Shown here: piece by piece, positions 1 to 6,537 of the stretch
Layout of the letters: every line of letters starts with the position of its first letter
Numbering within the stretch: the first letter of the stretch is position 1
Origin: a virus
Reading direction: 5' to 3' (one strand)
Virus record (IMG/VR): IMGVR_UViG_3300042861_000953
Span: 1 to 46,762 of that record
DNA length: 46,762 bases
The notes under the pieces: model-generated
The model's database searches: none
What the model was told of the DNA's origin: nothing
Seen by the model: the letters and a program-made list of their open reading frames with translations, nothing else
Made by a program: the position numbers and the translations under genes

Positions 1-755
1 TCGCAGCCCGATGATCCGTTTCCGTCGTCCAACGAAAACTCACCGCGCTCGCACTCTGCCCATCTTATTATTTCTTTGATCCCTGTTGCGCCCATATACC
101 GGTAGGGGCGAAACATAGTTCTGGGCTTACCTTTTGAAGTGAACCCTAATGAATTTTCTAGCTCGGCTATCTCTTCTACTCTGGATGCATCTTTCGCCAG
201 TTCGCGGAGATCTTGCCTATTAGAGTTTATGCAAGGGAAACATTCCATAGACCTATGCGGCAAAGGGGCGACGCCAGCGCGCTCCAAAAGGGCATCGCGC
301 ATCTGTTCTGTGTGCGCAACAAGAGGAGCCCAAACGGTTCTCTTTTGCATGTCCACGCTGAACTCAGGGAACGATGCCCGGTTTGCGCTCTCCTCGCGTC
401 GCACACCTATCAACTGAACAGATGTGGCTTGCGGGTCATTATCTTCCAGCCATTTTATTGACGGCGCTATCTTCAATTCTTGCGTGCAAAATTGAATGCC
501 CTGACGGGGCCAACTTTTCTTTTTTCTTACTAGTTCTTCCATGCCAATAGATTGTGTTCTGAACGGGCTGAAACCTAACGACGCCGCCCAAGTTTCCATC
601 TCGGTTACGCGAGCGTTCCATTCCTTCGACGACCATCCTGTATCATTATACAGGACGGCGACGTTTTCCAGATTCTGTTCCAACGCCCACTGAATGAGCG
701 CGACGCTATCGTTACCGTAGCTGGCCTTAATTACGTAAGCATATCCGGTAGTCAT
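1..755 (-). CDS. PAPS-reductase-like / PP-loop ATP pyrophosphatase family protein, 3' end cut by window edge
   Basis: An open frame starts at the ATG at 755 (GAGAGG eight bases upstream) and runs off the left edge after 251 codons. Residues 12-18 read SYGNDSV, the PP-loop (SxGxDS) that binds ATP in adenine nucleotide alpha-hydrolases. Further on there is a QFCTQELK segment, an IGVRREES segment and a CFPC cysteine pair, all as in phage proteins annotated as phosphoadenosine phosphosulfate reductase. Family members usually end in a second cysteine cluster; here only GCD is reached before the edge. It is the last visible gene of the leftward early arm. In phages the true role is unknown; sulfur transfer or nucleic-acid modification is possible. 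Family assignment is firm, substrate is not. Confidence 0.85.
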   Translation of the reverse strand, partial: MTTGYAYVIKASYGNDSVALIQWALEQNLENVAVLYNDTGWSSKEWNARVTEMETWAASLGFSPFRTQSIGMEELVRKKKSWPRQGIQFCTQELKIAPSIKWLEDNDPQATSVQLIGVRREESANRASFPEFSVDMQKRTVWAPLVAHTEQMRDALLERAGVAPLPHRSMECFPCINSNRQDLRELAKDASRVEEIAELENSLGFTSKGKPRTMFRPYRYMGATGIKEIIRWAECERGEFSLDDGNGSSGC

Positions 756-778
756 CTTGACCTCTCCCGAGAAGAAGA

Positions 779-796
779 TGGGCGCCGAAGCGCCCA
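779..796 (-). terminator. GC hairpin with TTCG loop between two early genes
   Basis: On the minus strand a perfect 7-bp stem (TGGGCGC / GCGCCCA) closes a TTCG tetraloop. It is followed by TCTTCTTC and then the ribosome-binding site of the PAPS-reductase-like gene. There is no run of T, so it may be a weak terminator, an RNA-stabilising hairpin or a processing site. The same design follows the capsid gene at 21656. Confidence 0.5.
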
Positions 797-801
797 CCTG
801 T

Positions 802-1428
802 TTAGCCACGACGACGACGAACGGGCTCTTCTGTAGACGGAGACGCATCACCTTCACCGTCCAGAGAGATCCAGTCCTGCACGTTGAACACGGGCGTATA
901 GACGCGCCCGTAGCTCTTGTGCTGGTAGTGGTCGTTGGCCAACTTCACGAGCGCGACAGGATGCGCCTGATCCTTCTCGATCTGCTCAGCGACGTCCATA
1001 GCCAATGAGTGCATGGCCTTTTTGCCGCCGACAGACGTTACCGTGTAGCGCGCCTCGACGCCCTTATCTTCGCCGTGGACGCATTTCACGCTCATGCCGA
1101 CCTGAGACTCCCAGCCACGCTTGGCCTGCGGAGGGGCCGGCTCCAGCTCCGGCAGCGGCTCGGTGATCGGCACCATCTTCTCGGACAGCACCTCGCCCTC
1201 GCCCCACGCAATATAGCCGTGCGTGAACGAAAACGGGTTGACCGCCCACAGACCCTCGCGGTCGATCTCCGTCTGATCGGCGCCGTAGACCCAGTGGCCG
1301 GTCTTGTCCATCTTGATGATCACCTGACCGTCTGTGCCTGCTACGGCTTCCGTATTCCGTCGCAGGGCAGCCGCAAGATCCGTAGCGGCGGGAAGATTGG
1401 CGTTACCGAACTTTACGATATTGGACAT
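802..1428 (-). CDS. Conserved phage early protein, copy 1 (possible DNA-binding partner of the DUF2800 nuclease)
   Basis: A 208-residue protein clearly homologous along its full length to the product of 37076-37702. Both start MSNIVKFGNANLP, share KTGHWVYGADQTEID, NPFSF and YTVTSVGGK, and end in an arginine-rich tail (RRRRG). No catalytic motif is visible. The gene sits directly behind the DUF2800 gene, one base after its stop codon, as in the other copy. Phages with DUF2800 genes often carry a single-strand-binding protein (DUF2815) in this slot, but I see no clear DUF2815 similarity. A ssDNA-binding or recombination-accessory role is therefore inferred from position and the basic tail only. 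Confidence 0.8.
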   Translation of the reverse strand: MSNIVKFGNANLPAATDLAAALRRNTEAVAGTDGQVIIKMDKTGHWVYGADQTEIDREGLWAVNPFSFTHGYIAWGEGEVLSEKMVPITEPLPELEPAPPQAKRGWESQVGMSVKCVHGEDKGVEARYTVTSVGGKKAMHSLAMDVAEQIEKDQAHPVALVKLANDHYQHKSYGRVYTPVFNVQDWISLDGEGDASPSTEEPVRRRRG

Positions 1429-1429
1429 G

Positions 1430-2521
1430 CTATTTTACCTCTAGTTTAGAGAAGGCCCGACGGATGTCAGAGCCTATGGTCAGAACCGCAGGACGCGGGT
1501 CTGATTCGGGAGCCAGCGTGTTACCGGACGAGACCGCGACGATCAGTCCTTCTGGCATTGTGACCTTGTGCTTCTTCAGCACCTTCTCGACCTGCGCCGG
1601 GGAGCGCATCTCGATCAATTCTTCCGCCGGCACAAGCCCCTCAAAGGCTTCCAGCGCCTTCAGCTCGTCCACCCACTGGCGCGTTGCGCGCTTCGGGACC
1701 AGCTTGTAGCCTGGCACAGCCGCGCCCTTCTGCAACAGATCCTGCGCCAGTTCGCGCACGTCCTTGATCCAGCCCTCCAGCTTGTCGGCCACGACCAGCG
1801 CGTCGGCCAGTTGCTGGGCGTCCAGCGCCTTGACCTTGGCGGCCAGCGCGCGGTCCACTTCGCCGCTGAGCGCCGGGCAGATCGGCTTGGCTGCACAGAA
1901 GCGACAGTGAGCGCCGTGATTGATTGGCGCGTCAGGACGGAAGGAAAGCTCAACTGCCTTAACCAGCTCACGCTCGAAGGCAACGATCCGGCCGGGCGTC
2001 GTCACCCAGCGCCGGATAAAGGGCGGCTGGACGATGATAATCTCTATCTCGGTGACGCCCTCGAAGACCCATCGCAGCTCGGGCGTGCGCATACCGGCGG
2101 CGGTATAGAACATGCCCTGCTCGTTCTCTTCGGCCTCGACCTGCACGCCGTCGCCGAACTTCCAATCCAGCATGACTGCGCGATTGCGTATGCGCCCAGC
2201 GAGATCGCAACTACCAAAAACTCCGGCAAGAAAACCTCCAAAATGAACGCGCGTCTCGGTAACGAACTCCATCTCTCTGTTGGGGTCGATTTCTTCGAGG
2301 GCGGCGAGCGCGAACCGGATCTTGTCTTCCTGCGCCTCGGTGAGGTCTTCAGGAAACGGTTCGCCGGACAGGACACGGTGCATGACGTCATGCAGCATCG
2401 TGCCTTCTTCAGCATAGCGGCCTGCGGGCCGCGGCGGAACCTTGTCTATAAGCTGGCGGCTGCCGGGGCAAGCCATAAGGCGTTTGGCGGACGAGCCGCC
2501 GACAATTGTGCTGTGTGCCAC
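1430..2521 (-). CDS. DUF2800 family RecB-type nuclease, copy 1
   Basis: 363 residues. The start is taken as the GTG at 2521 because the protein then begins VAHSTIVGGSSAKR, matching MAHSNIVGGSTAKR of the second copy at 35982. An upstream in-frame ATG at 2629 would add a stretch with no counterpart. Visible features are YAEEG.LHD near residue 40, the D-x-K type core MLDWKFGDGV followed by EENEQ, and a cysteine cluster HCRFCAAKPIC of the sort that binds an Fe-S cluster in Cas4/AddB-like nucleases. DUF2800 proteins are phage recombination nucleases of the PD-(D/E)XK class. It lies between the methyltransferase and the conserved partner gene. The C-terminal 25 residues are almost identical to those of copy 2. 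Confidence 0.88.
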   Translation of the reverse strand: MAHSTIVGGSSAKRLMACPGSRQLIDKVPPRPAGRYAEEGTMLHDVMHRVLSGEPFPEDLTEAQEDKIRFALAALEEIDPNREMEFVTETRVHFGGFLAGVFGSCDLAGRIRNRAVMLDWKFGDGVQVEAEENEQGMFYTAAGMRTPELRWVFEGVTEIEIIIVQPPFIRRWVTTPGRIVAFERELVKAVELSFRPDAPINHGAHCRFCAAKPICPALSGEVDRALAAKVKALDAQQLADALVVADKLEGWIKDVRELAQDLLQKGAAVPGYKLVPKRATRQWVDELKALEAFEGLVPAEELIEMRSPAQVEKVLKKHKVTMPEGLIVAVSSGNTLAPESDPRPAVLTIGSDIRRAFSKLEVK

Positions 2522-2523
2522 GG

Positions 2524-3081
2524 TCAGTCCTCGAAGTGATAGGCAATGGTCGGCGCGCCATGGTGCTGCCAATCCCAGATGAACCACGCATGGTTGAACG
2601 ACGGCGACGACTTGCTGTCCTCGAACCACTGGATGCGCTTCGTCAAAACCAGCTTTTTAGCGAAAGCTGGATGATCCGCGAACAGATGCCGGCGGCTCTT
2701 CGCGTGATCGAAGTCCGTCCGCAGCAGCATCGCAACAAAACCCTTCTCAAACTCCATAAGACTCAAGGCATGCTCGATAAAATCTTGAGCCATGATATAC
2801 GGAGGGTTAGTAACAATAGCATTGACGCTATACCACGCTGCGAGCGCATCGCCCGACAACTTGCGATCATAACCTTCGCCCAAAGAGAAGAAATTTTCGC
2901 CAAACTGAATATCGGATCGATAAACAGCGTCTAACACGTTCGCCATTTTACCGGAGCCGCACGCAGGCTCCCATATGTTGGCGTTTTTGGGAATGTGTGG
3001 TAGCAGCGCCTTCGTCACCCATTCAGGCGTCTCATATTGATCGAACGCGACGCGCGCGTATCCACTGTCTCTCTGGCTCAT
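2524..3081 (-). CDS. Putative N6-adenine DNA methyltransferase
   Basis: 185 residues from the ATG at 3081 (MSQRDSGYARV), preceded by AAGGTAAGG. A longer start at 3138 would read through the divergent promoter region. Motif I is EPACGSGKMANVL (SAM binding) and motif IV is NPPY at about residue 95, the catalytic signature of N6-adenine methyltransferases. The N-terminal DQYETPEWVTKALL is typical of small phage enzymes that lack a recognition domain. It is first in the leftward arm and has no counterpart in the second copy of this block. It could protect phage DNA from host restriction. The target sequence cannot be told. Confidence 0.82.
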   Translation of the reverse strand: MSQRDSGYARVAFDQYETPEWVTKALLPHIPKNANIWEPACGSGKMANVLDAVYRSDIQFGENFFSLGEGYDRKLSGDALAAWYSVNAIVTNPPYIMAQDFIEHALSLMEFEKGFVAMLLRTDFDHAKSRRHLFADHPAFAKKLVLTKRIQWFEDSKSSPSFNHAWFIWDWQHHGAPTIAYHFED

Positions 3082-3112
3082 AGTTAACCTTACCTTTCTT
3101 GTGAGACGGACC

Positions 3113-3141
3113 TTGACACATTCATGAATTTTATGCAAGTC
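3113..3141 (+). promoter_or_regulatory. Candidate rightward promoter with CTTGACACA box
   Basis: A perfect TTGACA -35 lies at 3113-3118. No good -10 sits at 17 bp (CAAGTC at 3136-3141), which is common for alphaproteobacterial promoters. The 9-mer CTTGACACA recurs at the matching hub (35929) and beside the right repressor operator (46718). If active, its transcript would begin very close to the ATG at 3148, giving a short-leader or leaderless message. Confidence 0.4.
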
Positions 3142-3147
3142 GTATTT

Positions 3148-3426
3148 ATGGAAAAAAATTACGAAGCCTATCTGGTCAAAACCGTCGAGGCCCTTGGGGG
3201 CAAGGCGTATAAATTCAACAGCTTGAGCAACAGAGGGGTCAGCGACAGGATCGTGTGCCTGCCGGACGGTAGCACATGGTTCATCGAGATGAAAACTGAG
3301 ACTGGGCGGTTGTCCGCCCTTCAGAAGGTGTTCGCCAAGGACATGGCGGCGCTCAATCAGAAGTATGCGTGCCTCAACTCAAAGGAATCAATCGACAGAT
3401 GGGCTTGCGAGCTTACCAGGAAGTAG
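3148..3426 (+). CDS. VRR-NUC domain nuclease, copy 1
   Basis: 92 residues if started at the ATG at 3148 (MEKNYEAYLVK), which aligns with MLERDIEKYFVK of copy 2. ATGs at 3124 and 3133 would fall inside the presumed promoter. Core motifs are GGKAYKF, GVSDRIVCL (acidic residue) and FIEMK (E-x-K), followed by LSALQ, the standard VRR-NUC arrangement. These small PD-(D/E)XK nucleases cut DNA structures and in phages usually neighbour an SNF2-type helicase, as here. The 3' end overlaps the helicase start by 28 bp, implying translational coupling. Confidence 0.88.
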   Translation: MEKNYEAYLVKTVEALGGKAYKFNSLSNRGVSDRIVCLPDGSTWFIEMKTETGRLSALQKVFAKDMAALNQKYACLNSKESIDRWACELTRK

Positions 3427-4679
3427 CCGCCGATTTCCTGTTCGAGCGTGACCGTGCGATGATCCTCGCGCCAGTCGGCGCGGGCAAAACAGCCATCACG
3501 CTGACAGCGATGCAGGACATGACAGAGCGGAGGCTGGTCCGGCGCTGGCTGGTGCTGGCCCCCAAGCGTGTGGCGCAGTCCGTCTGGCCTGTCGAGCAGC
3601 CGAAGTGGGCGCCGAGGCTGACCATGTCCGTTGCGGTCGGCACGCCGAAGCAGCGCCGCGCAGCATTCAAGGCCGACACGCAGGTCGTCGTTACCAACTT
3701 TGAGAACGTCGAATCAATCGAGGGGACGTTTGACGGCGTCGTCTTCGACGAGCTGACGCGGCTGAAGAACCCGTCCGGCGTTCGGTTCAAGAAGCTGGAG
3801 AAACTGATCGAGGGCGTGGAGATCCGCTGGGGCCTGACCGGATCATTCACATCAAACGGGCTGGAGGACGTCTTCGGCCAATGCAAGATCGTGGACCGCG
3901 CGCTGCTGGGCCGGTCAAAGGGCGCGTTTATGCAGCAATACTTCTGCTGCATCCACCGCGAGTTCGGCATGTGGGAGCCGCTGCCCGGCGCGCTGGAGCG
4001 CGTCATGGAGACGATCAAGCCGGCGACCTTCGTGCTGGAGCCCGGCGAATACAAGGACCGGCTGCCGGAGCTGCACACGGTCGAGATGCGCTGCTCGATG
4101 GACCTGACTGCCTACAACCAGATGAAGAAGGACTTTGTGCTGGAGCTGGGCGAGACGATCACGGCGCCGACCGCGGCGTCGGTGACGACCAAGCTGCAAC
4201 AACTGGCTGGCGGATGGGTCTACGGGCCGTCGGGCGCTGAGTGGCTGTCCACGCACAAGTATGACCTGCTGGACGAGATTCTTGAAGAGAACCAGCACGA
4301 CAACACCATCATCGTCTACAACTACAAGGAAGAGTTGGCCGAACTCCAGCGCCGATACCCGAAGGCGCGGATGGTGGATGGCGCCATCGACGACTGGAAC
4401 GCTGGCAAGGTCGAGCTGCTGATGCTCCACCCCAGGAGCGCCGGTCACGGGCTGAACCTTCAGCACGGCGGCAACAAGATCGTCTTCCTGTCGCTGCCGT
4501 GGTCGCTCGAACTTTACGAGCAGACCATCGGCCGGCTGCACCGCTCCGGCCAGACGCGCGACGTGTGGGTCTACAACCTGATCTGTGACAAAACTATTGA
4601 CGAGAGGATCATGCAAGCGTTAAAGGATAAAAGATCTTTAGCAGAGGTGGCGCTGGATGAATTATCGAGAACTGCATGA
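3399..4679 (+). CDS. SNF2/DEAD-like superfamily 2 helicase, copy 1
   Basis: 426 residues from the ATG at 3399 (MGLRAYQEVAADFL), chosen by alignment with MDLRPYQHEAADFL of copy 2. The Walker A motif APVGAGKTAIT lies at residues 24-34 and the DExx box is VVFDELTRLKN. A GLTGSFTSNGLEDVFGQ segment follows. The C-terminal RecA fold carries QTIGRLHRSGQTRDV (motif VI). This is the phage SNF2-type helicase family that is paired with VRR-NUC nucleases and thought to act in replication or recombination. It overlaps the nuclease gene upstream and the small gene at 4657 downstream. Confidence 0.9.
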   Translation: MGLRAYQEVAADFLFERDRAMILAPVGAGKTAITLTAMQDMTERRLVRRWLVLAPKRVAQSVWPVEQPKWAPRLTMSVAVGTPKQRRAAFKADTQVVVTNFENVESIEGTFDGVVFDELTRLKNPSGVRFKKLEKLIEGVEIRWGLTGSFTSNGLEDVFGQCKIVDRALLGRSKGAFMQQYFCCIHREFGMWEPLPGALERVMETIKPATFVLEPGEYKDRLPELHTVEMRCSMDLTAYNQMKKDFVLELGETITAPTAASVTTKLQQLAGGWVYGPSGAEWLSTHKYDLLDEILEENQHDNTIIVYNYKEELAELQRRYPKARMVDGAIDDWNAGKVELLMLHPRSAGHGLNLQHGGNKIVFLSLPWSLELYEQTIGRLHRSGQTRDVWVYNLICDKTIDERIMQALKDKRSLAEVALDELSRTA

Positions 4680-4845
4680 AATCATCATGGATCTGTCGGA
4701 GTCGGAACTCCGGCAGATGCTGGAGGAGGAGCGCCGCGGCGACCGCCGACGCACCTTCATGATCCGCCTGCACCAGCGCCTGTGTGCGCTGCGGGCGCAA
4801 CGGGAACGGGAGGAGATCGAGCGTGTCTGTGCAGCAAACTCTTAA
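4657..4845 (+). CDS. Small charged helical protein, copy 1
   Basis: 62 residues with AGAGGTGG just upstream of the ATG. The product is highly charged (EEERRGDRRR) and predicted helical. It shares LxEEExxxxRRxTxxxRLHQR and a following arginine-rich helix with the product of 33710-33922, which occupies the same place behind the other helicase copy. The first codons overlap the SNF2 3' end. Function unknown; its conserved position suggests a small partner of the helicase/nuclease pair. Confidence 0.75.
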   Translation: MNYRELHEIIMDLSESELRQMLEEERRGDRRRTFMIRLHQRLCALRAQREREEIERVCAANS

Positions 4846-5074
4846 CGAACGGCAGTCCACGCACGGCGACTTTGAAGATGTCGCCCGCGCAGCGCAGATG
4901 CTGAAGACGGTGATCCAGAACCAGCCGGGCTGGAAAAACCTGAACGCCATGCAGCGCGAATCAATGGACATGATTGCCTGTAAGATGGCGCGCATTCTGG
5001 CAGGTAATCCTAACTTCAAAGACCACTATGTGGACATCCAAGGCTACGCCAAGCTGATTGAGGACCGGCTGTGA
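4823..5074 (+). CDS. DUF6378-like protein, copy 1
   Basis: 83 residues from a GTG at 4823 with GGGAGGAG upstream. The sequence STHGDFEDVARAAQ, RESMDMIACKMARIL and DIQGYAKL matches the pattern of the DUF6378 domain found in many phages. A counterpart with the same general layout (GQGYGGIENNFQLAADL) lies at 33346-33735. The gene overlaps the preceding small gene and its stop overlaps the next GTG start. No function is established for the family. Confidence 0.78.
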   Translation: MSVQQTLNERQSTHGDFEDVARAAQMLKTVIQNQPGWKNLNAMQRESMDMIACKMARILAGNPNFKDHYVDIQGYAKLIEDRL

Positions 5075-5436
5075 ACAGAGTCAGCAAATACATCCATGTC
5101 CGTAGCGGCATCTCCTGCGGTCCCGGCGACGGACGCCGCGTGCTGCTGTCGTTACCGCGCGTGGAATGGCTGGAGCGTCAGCCGGACTACGAGCCGTGGC
5201 CACCGCTCAAAGAACCGGAGCCGGAGCCTGTGCCGGACTTTCAGCCAACGCGCTACGACCTACGTCCGCAGCTACGCAGCCATGAACTGTCCAACCGTCA
5301 GCGGCAAGCGTGGAATCTGCACCTTGCCGGGCTGACCATGAAACAGATCGGAGAGAAGATGGACTGCACAGATAACGCAGCCAGCCATCTGGTTTGTCAG
5401 GCGCGGGAGAAACTGGGGATCGGGCTAGAGAAATGA
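5071..5436 (+). CDS. HTH protein with sigma-70 region 4 / LuxR-like C-terminus
   Basis: 121 residues from a GTG that overlaps the previous stop (GTGA). The N-terminal half is proline- and glutamate-rich (EPEPEPVPDF). The C-terminal half, LSNRQRQAWNLHLAGLTMKQIGEKMDCTDNAASHLVCQAREKLG, is a LuxR/sigma-4-type helix-turn-helix. The HTH resembles the C-terminal HTH of the larger protein at 37757. It probably binds DNA as a phage regulator; targets are unknown. Confidence 0.7.
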   Translation: MNRVSKYIHVRSGISCGPGDGRRVLLSLPRVEWLERQPDYEPWPPLKEPEPEPVPDFQPTRYDLRPQLRSHELSNRQRQAWNLHLAGLTMKQIGEKMDCTDNAASHLVCQAREKLGIGLEK

Positions 5437-5630
5437 GCAGTAAAGGCGTCGGAAGACCGGGTCTTAATAACGTGTTCGTATTGACCGATCGTGAGAAACA
5501 GGTCTACGAACTGCGCAAGACAAAGTCCACGAAAGAGGTCGCCGCTATGCTGAACGTATCCGAGGCGAACGTCCGCAAGCTGTTTGAGAATGCGAGGGAC
5601 AAGATATGCTGCGATGGGTCTACTGGATAA
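5433..5630 (+). CDS. Small LuxR/sigma-4-like HTH protein
   Basis: 65 residues; the ATG overlaps the preceding TGA. LTDREKQVYELR, then STKEVAAMLNVSEANVRKLFENARDKI, is a compact helix-turn-helix of the LuxR/sigma region 4 type. It follows a related HTH gene directly, so the two may be paralogous regulators. Function unknown. Confidence 0.7.
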   Translation: MSSKGVGRPGLNNVFVLTDREKQVYELRKTKSTKEVAAMLNVSEANVRKLFENARDKICCDGSTG

Positions 5631-5695
5631 TCGCCATCCTGATTGCGCTCATGTGGGCGGCAGTATTGATTGCGCCGGGAGGAGAGGTGGGATGA
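5606..5695 (+). CDS. 29-residue single-span membrane peptide
   Basis: A short frame with GAGGGA about eight bases upstream. The product begins MLRWVYWIIAILIALMW and is almost entirely one hydrophobic segment. It overlaps the preceding HTH gene and ends in an ATGA overlap with the gene at 5692, so its translation fits the chain of coupled small genes. Function unknown. Confidence 0.5.
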   Translation: MLRWVYWIIAILIALMWAAVLIAPGGEVG

Positions 5696-5934
5696 CTGAC
5701 ATCACAGAAATGGAAGCGCAGCTTGCCGACATGCCCGCTCACAGCGCGCAGAAGATGGTGGTTGAGAAGGCGAAGCGTATCGCGGAATTGGAGGCACTTA
5801 TTAAATCCGCATACGAAGAAGGTTGGTTTGATGCGGCGTACCAATACCAACACCCAAAACAGGCGGCGAAACATTTTGAAAAGTACTGGATGACAAGTCT
5901 CGCCCGCGCCGCGCTGAATGGAGAGAAGGGATGA
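5692..5934 (+). CDS. Small early protein with helical RIAELEALI segment
   Basis: 80 residues from the ATG at 5692, preceded by GGAGAGGTGG. The core KRIAELEALIKSAYEEGWFDAAYQY and the end LARAALNGEKG resemble a class of small phage early proteins that share RIAEL and a C-terminal RAAL/RAAY. Two others of this type lie at 41306 and 41571. Probably helical; function unknown. Confidence 0.65.
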   Translation: MTDITEMEAQLADMPAHSAQKMVVEKAKRIAELEALIKSAYEEGWFDAAYQYQHPKQAAKHFEKYWMTSLARAALNGEKG

Positions 5935-6065
5935 GTGACCAGTTTGAAAATGACGGCCCCTACCAAGATGCAGTGTCGGCGGAAGAGATTGAGCGACGAA
6001 TTATGGACAGCCAAACTGCAATCGTCCGGCCTGCGCATGATTATTTCCGTTTGGAGCGGATATAG
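5931..6065 (+). CDS. Small acidic ORF whose 3' end lies in the repressor repeat
   Basis: 44 residues with GGAGAGAAGGG before the ATG and an ATGA overlap with the upstream gene. The first 27 codons (MSDQFENDGPYQDAVSAEE...) lie outside the 489-bp repeat and the last 17 lie inside it, read antisense to the repressor 3' end. The natural C-terminus was probably replaced when the repeat was joined here. It is best read as a chimeric or truncated gene. Confidence 0.5.
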   Translation: MSDQFENDGPYQDAVSAEEIERRIMDSQTAIVRPAHDYFRLERI

Positions 6066-6421
6066 GTGAGATAGTCGAGCAGTTCAGTCTCTTCTTCGGC
6101 ACTGAGATTGTCGATCGAGAAGGTCGCGGCTCTACCGTGCTTTTCACCGTCGACACGGCTCGACGCGGGCACGATGTACCCCGCGCGCTCCATCAGCGTT
6201 TCGTAGGCGACGCCCAAGGCGGTCGATAGCGCGTACAGCACATGCGGCGACGGTTTCGTAACCTTGCCGCTCTCCAACTGGCTCAGATACGCGTTCGAGA
6301 TCTCCTTACCCGTGGCTTCTTCAACCTCGCGCAGCGACATCCGCATGTCCTGGCGGGCCTTCTTCAGAAACGGTCCGAGTGAAGGGTTGGCATGCGTCTC
6401 CATGGGTTTGTCATCGGGCAT
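6041..6421 (-). CDS. CI-like XRE-family repressor, copy 1
   Basis: 126 residues. AGAGGAG lies six bases before the ATG at 6421. The N-terminal HTH covers about residues 14-75 (LKKARQDMRMSLREVEEATG then NAYLSQLESGKVTKPSPHVL), the usual XRE fold. The short C-terminus (SAEEETELLDYLTYIRSKRK) lacks the Ser-Lys autoprotease, so induction would not be by LexA-like self-cleavage. Many such short repressors work with an ImmA-type protease gene downstream; here that gene is broken after nine codons. The protein is identical to the one at 46245. Confidence 0.9.
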   Translation of the reverse strand: MPDDKPMETHANPSLGPFLKKARQDMRMSLREVEEATGKEISNAYLSQLESGKVTKPSPHVLYALSTALGVAYETLMERAGYIVPASSRVDGEKHGRAATFSIDNLSAEEETELLDYLTYIRSKRK

Positions 6422-6468
6422 CGATGCTCCTCTGATTGTGCCTGCCGGACGCAGAGTCCGACCGAATA

Positions 6469-6499
6469 GTTATGGGCCGAAATGCTTGATAAGTCAAGC
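6469..6499 (-). promoter_or_regulatory. Repressor promoter and palindromic operator, left copy
   Basis: On the minus strand TTGACT (6492-6497), a 17-bp spacer and CATAAC (6469-6474) form a plausible promoter for the repressor. A palindrome, GCTTGA-TAAG-TCAAGC (6484-6499), covers the -35, as expected for an autoregulatory operator. The divergent promoter seen beside the right copy is missing here because the repeat ends at 6500. Confidence 0.6.
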
Positions 6500-6500
6500 G

Positions 6501-6537
6501 CATAAGTTTTTCCGGGGAACTTTATGATTTCGCTCAT
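6501..6537 (-). pseudogene. 5' stub of a MSEIIKFPGKT-type phage gene cut by the repeat edge
   Basis: An ATG at 6537, overlapping the stop of the upstream peptide gene (ATGA), opens a frame MSEIIKFPGKTYA. This N-terminus resembles a common small phage/host protein that begins MSxIxKFPG. After 12 to 13 codons the frame enters the repressor repeat, runs on through promoter sequence and stops at 6364 with unrelated residues. The real gene seems to have lost its body at the 6500 junction. Confidence 0.45.

Larger units (their letters stand above)
6012..6500. repeat. 489-bp exact direct repeat, left copy (repressor segment)
   Basis: By eye, this segment is identical to 46216-46704, an offset of 40,204 bp. 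It contains the complete repressor gene, its promoter and one operator. Sequence identity starts abruptly at CAAACTGCAATCG and ends abruptly after AAGTCAAGCG. Both edges fall inside reading frames: the ImmA-like start on the left and a MSEIIKFPGKT gene on the right. Confidence 0.95.

Noticed and set aside
1009-1449. Plus-strand frame opposite the copy-1 early gene
   Set aside because: Shadow of a gene confirmed by its second copy.
1568-2539. Long plus-strand frame opposite the DUF2800 gene
   Set aside because: It is the antisense shadow of a well-recognised gene; the protein has no domain and no ribosome-binding site.
5739-6038. 99-codon minus-strand frame starting MRRPDDCSL
   Set aside because: Only the first nine codons match the ImmA-like gene of the right copy; the rest is antisense to the genes at 5692 and 5931.
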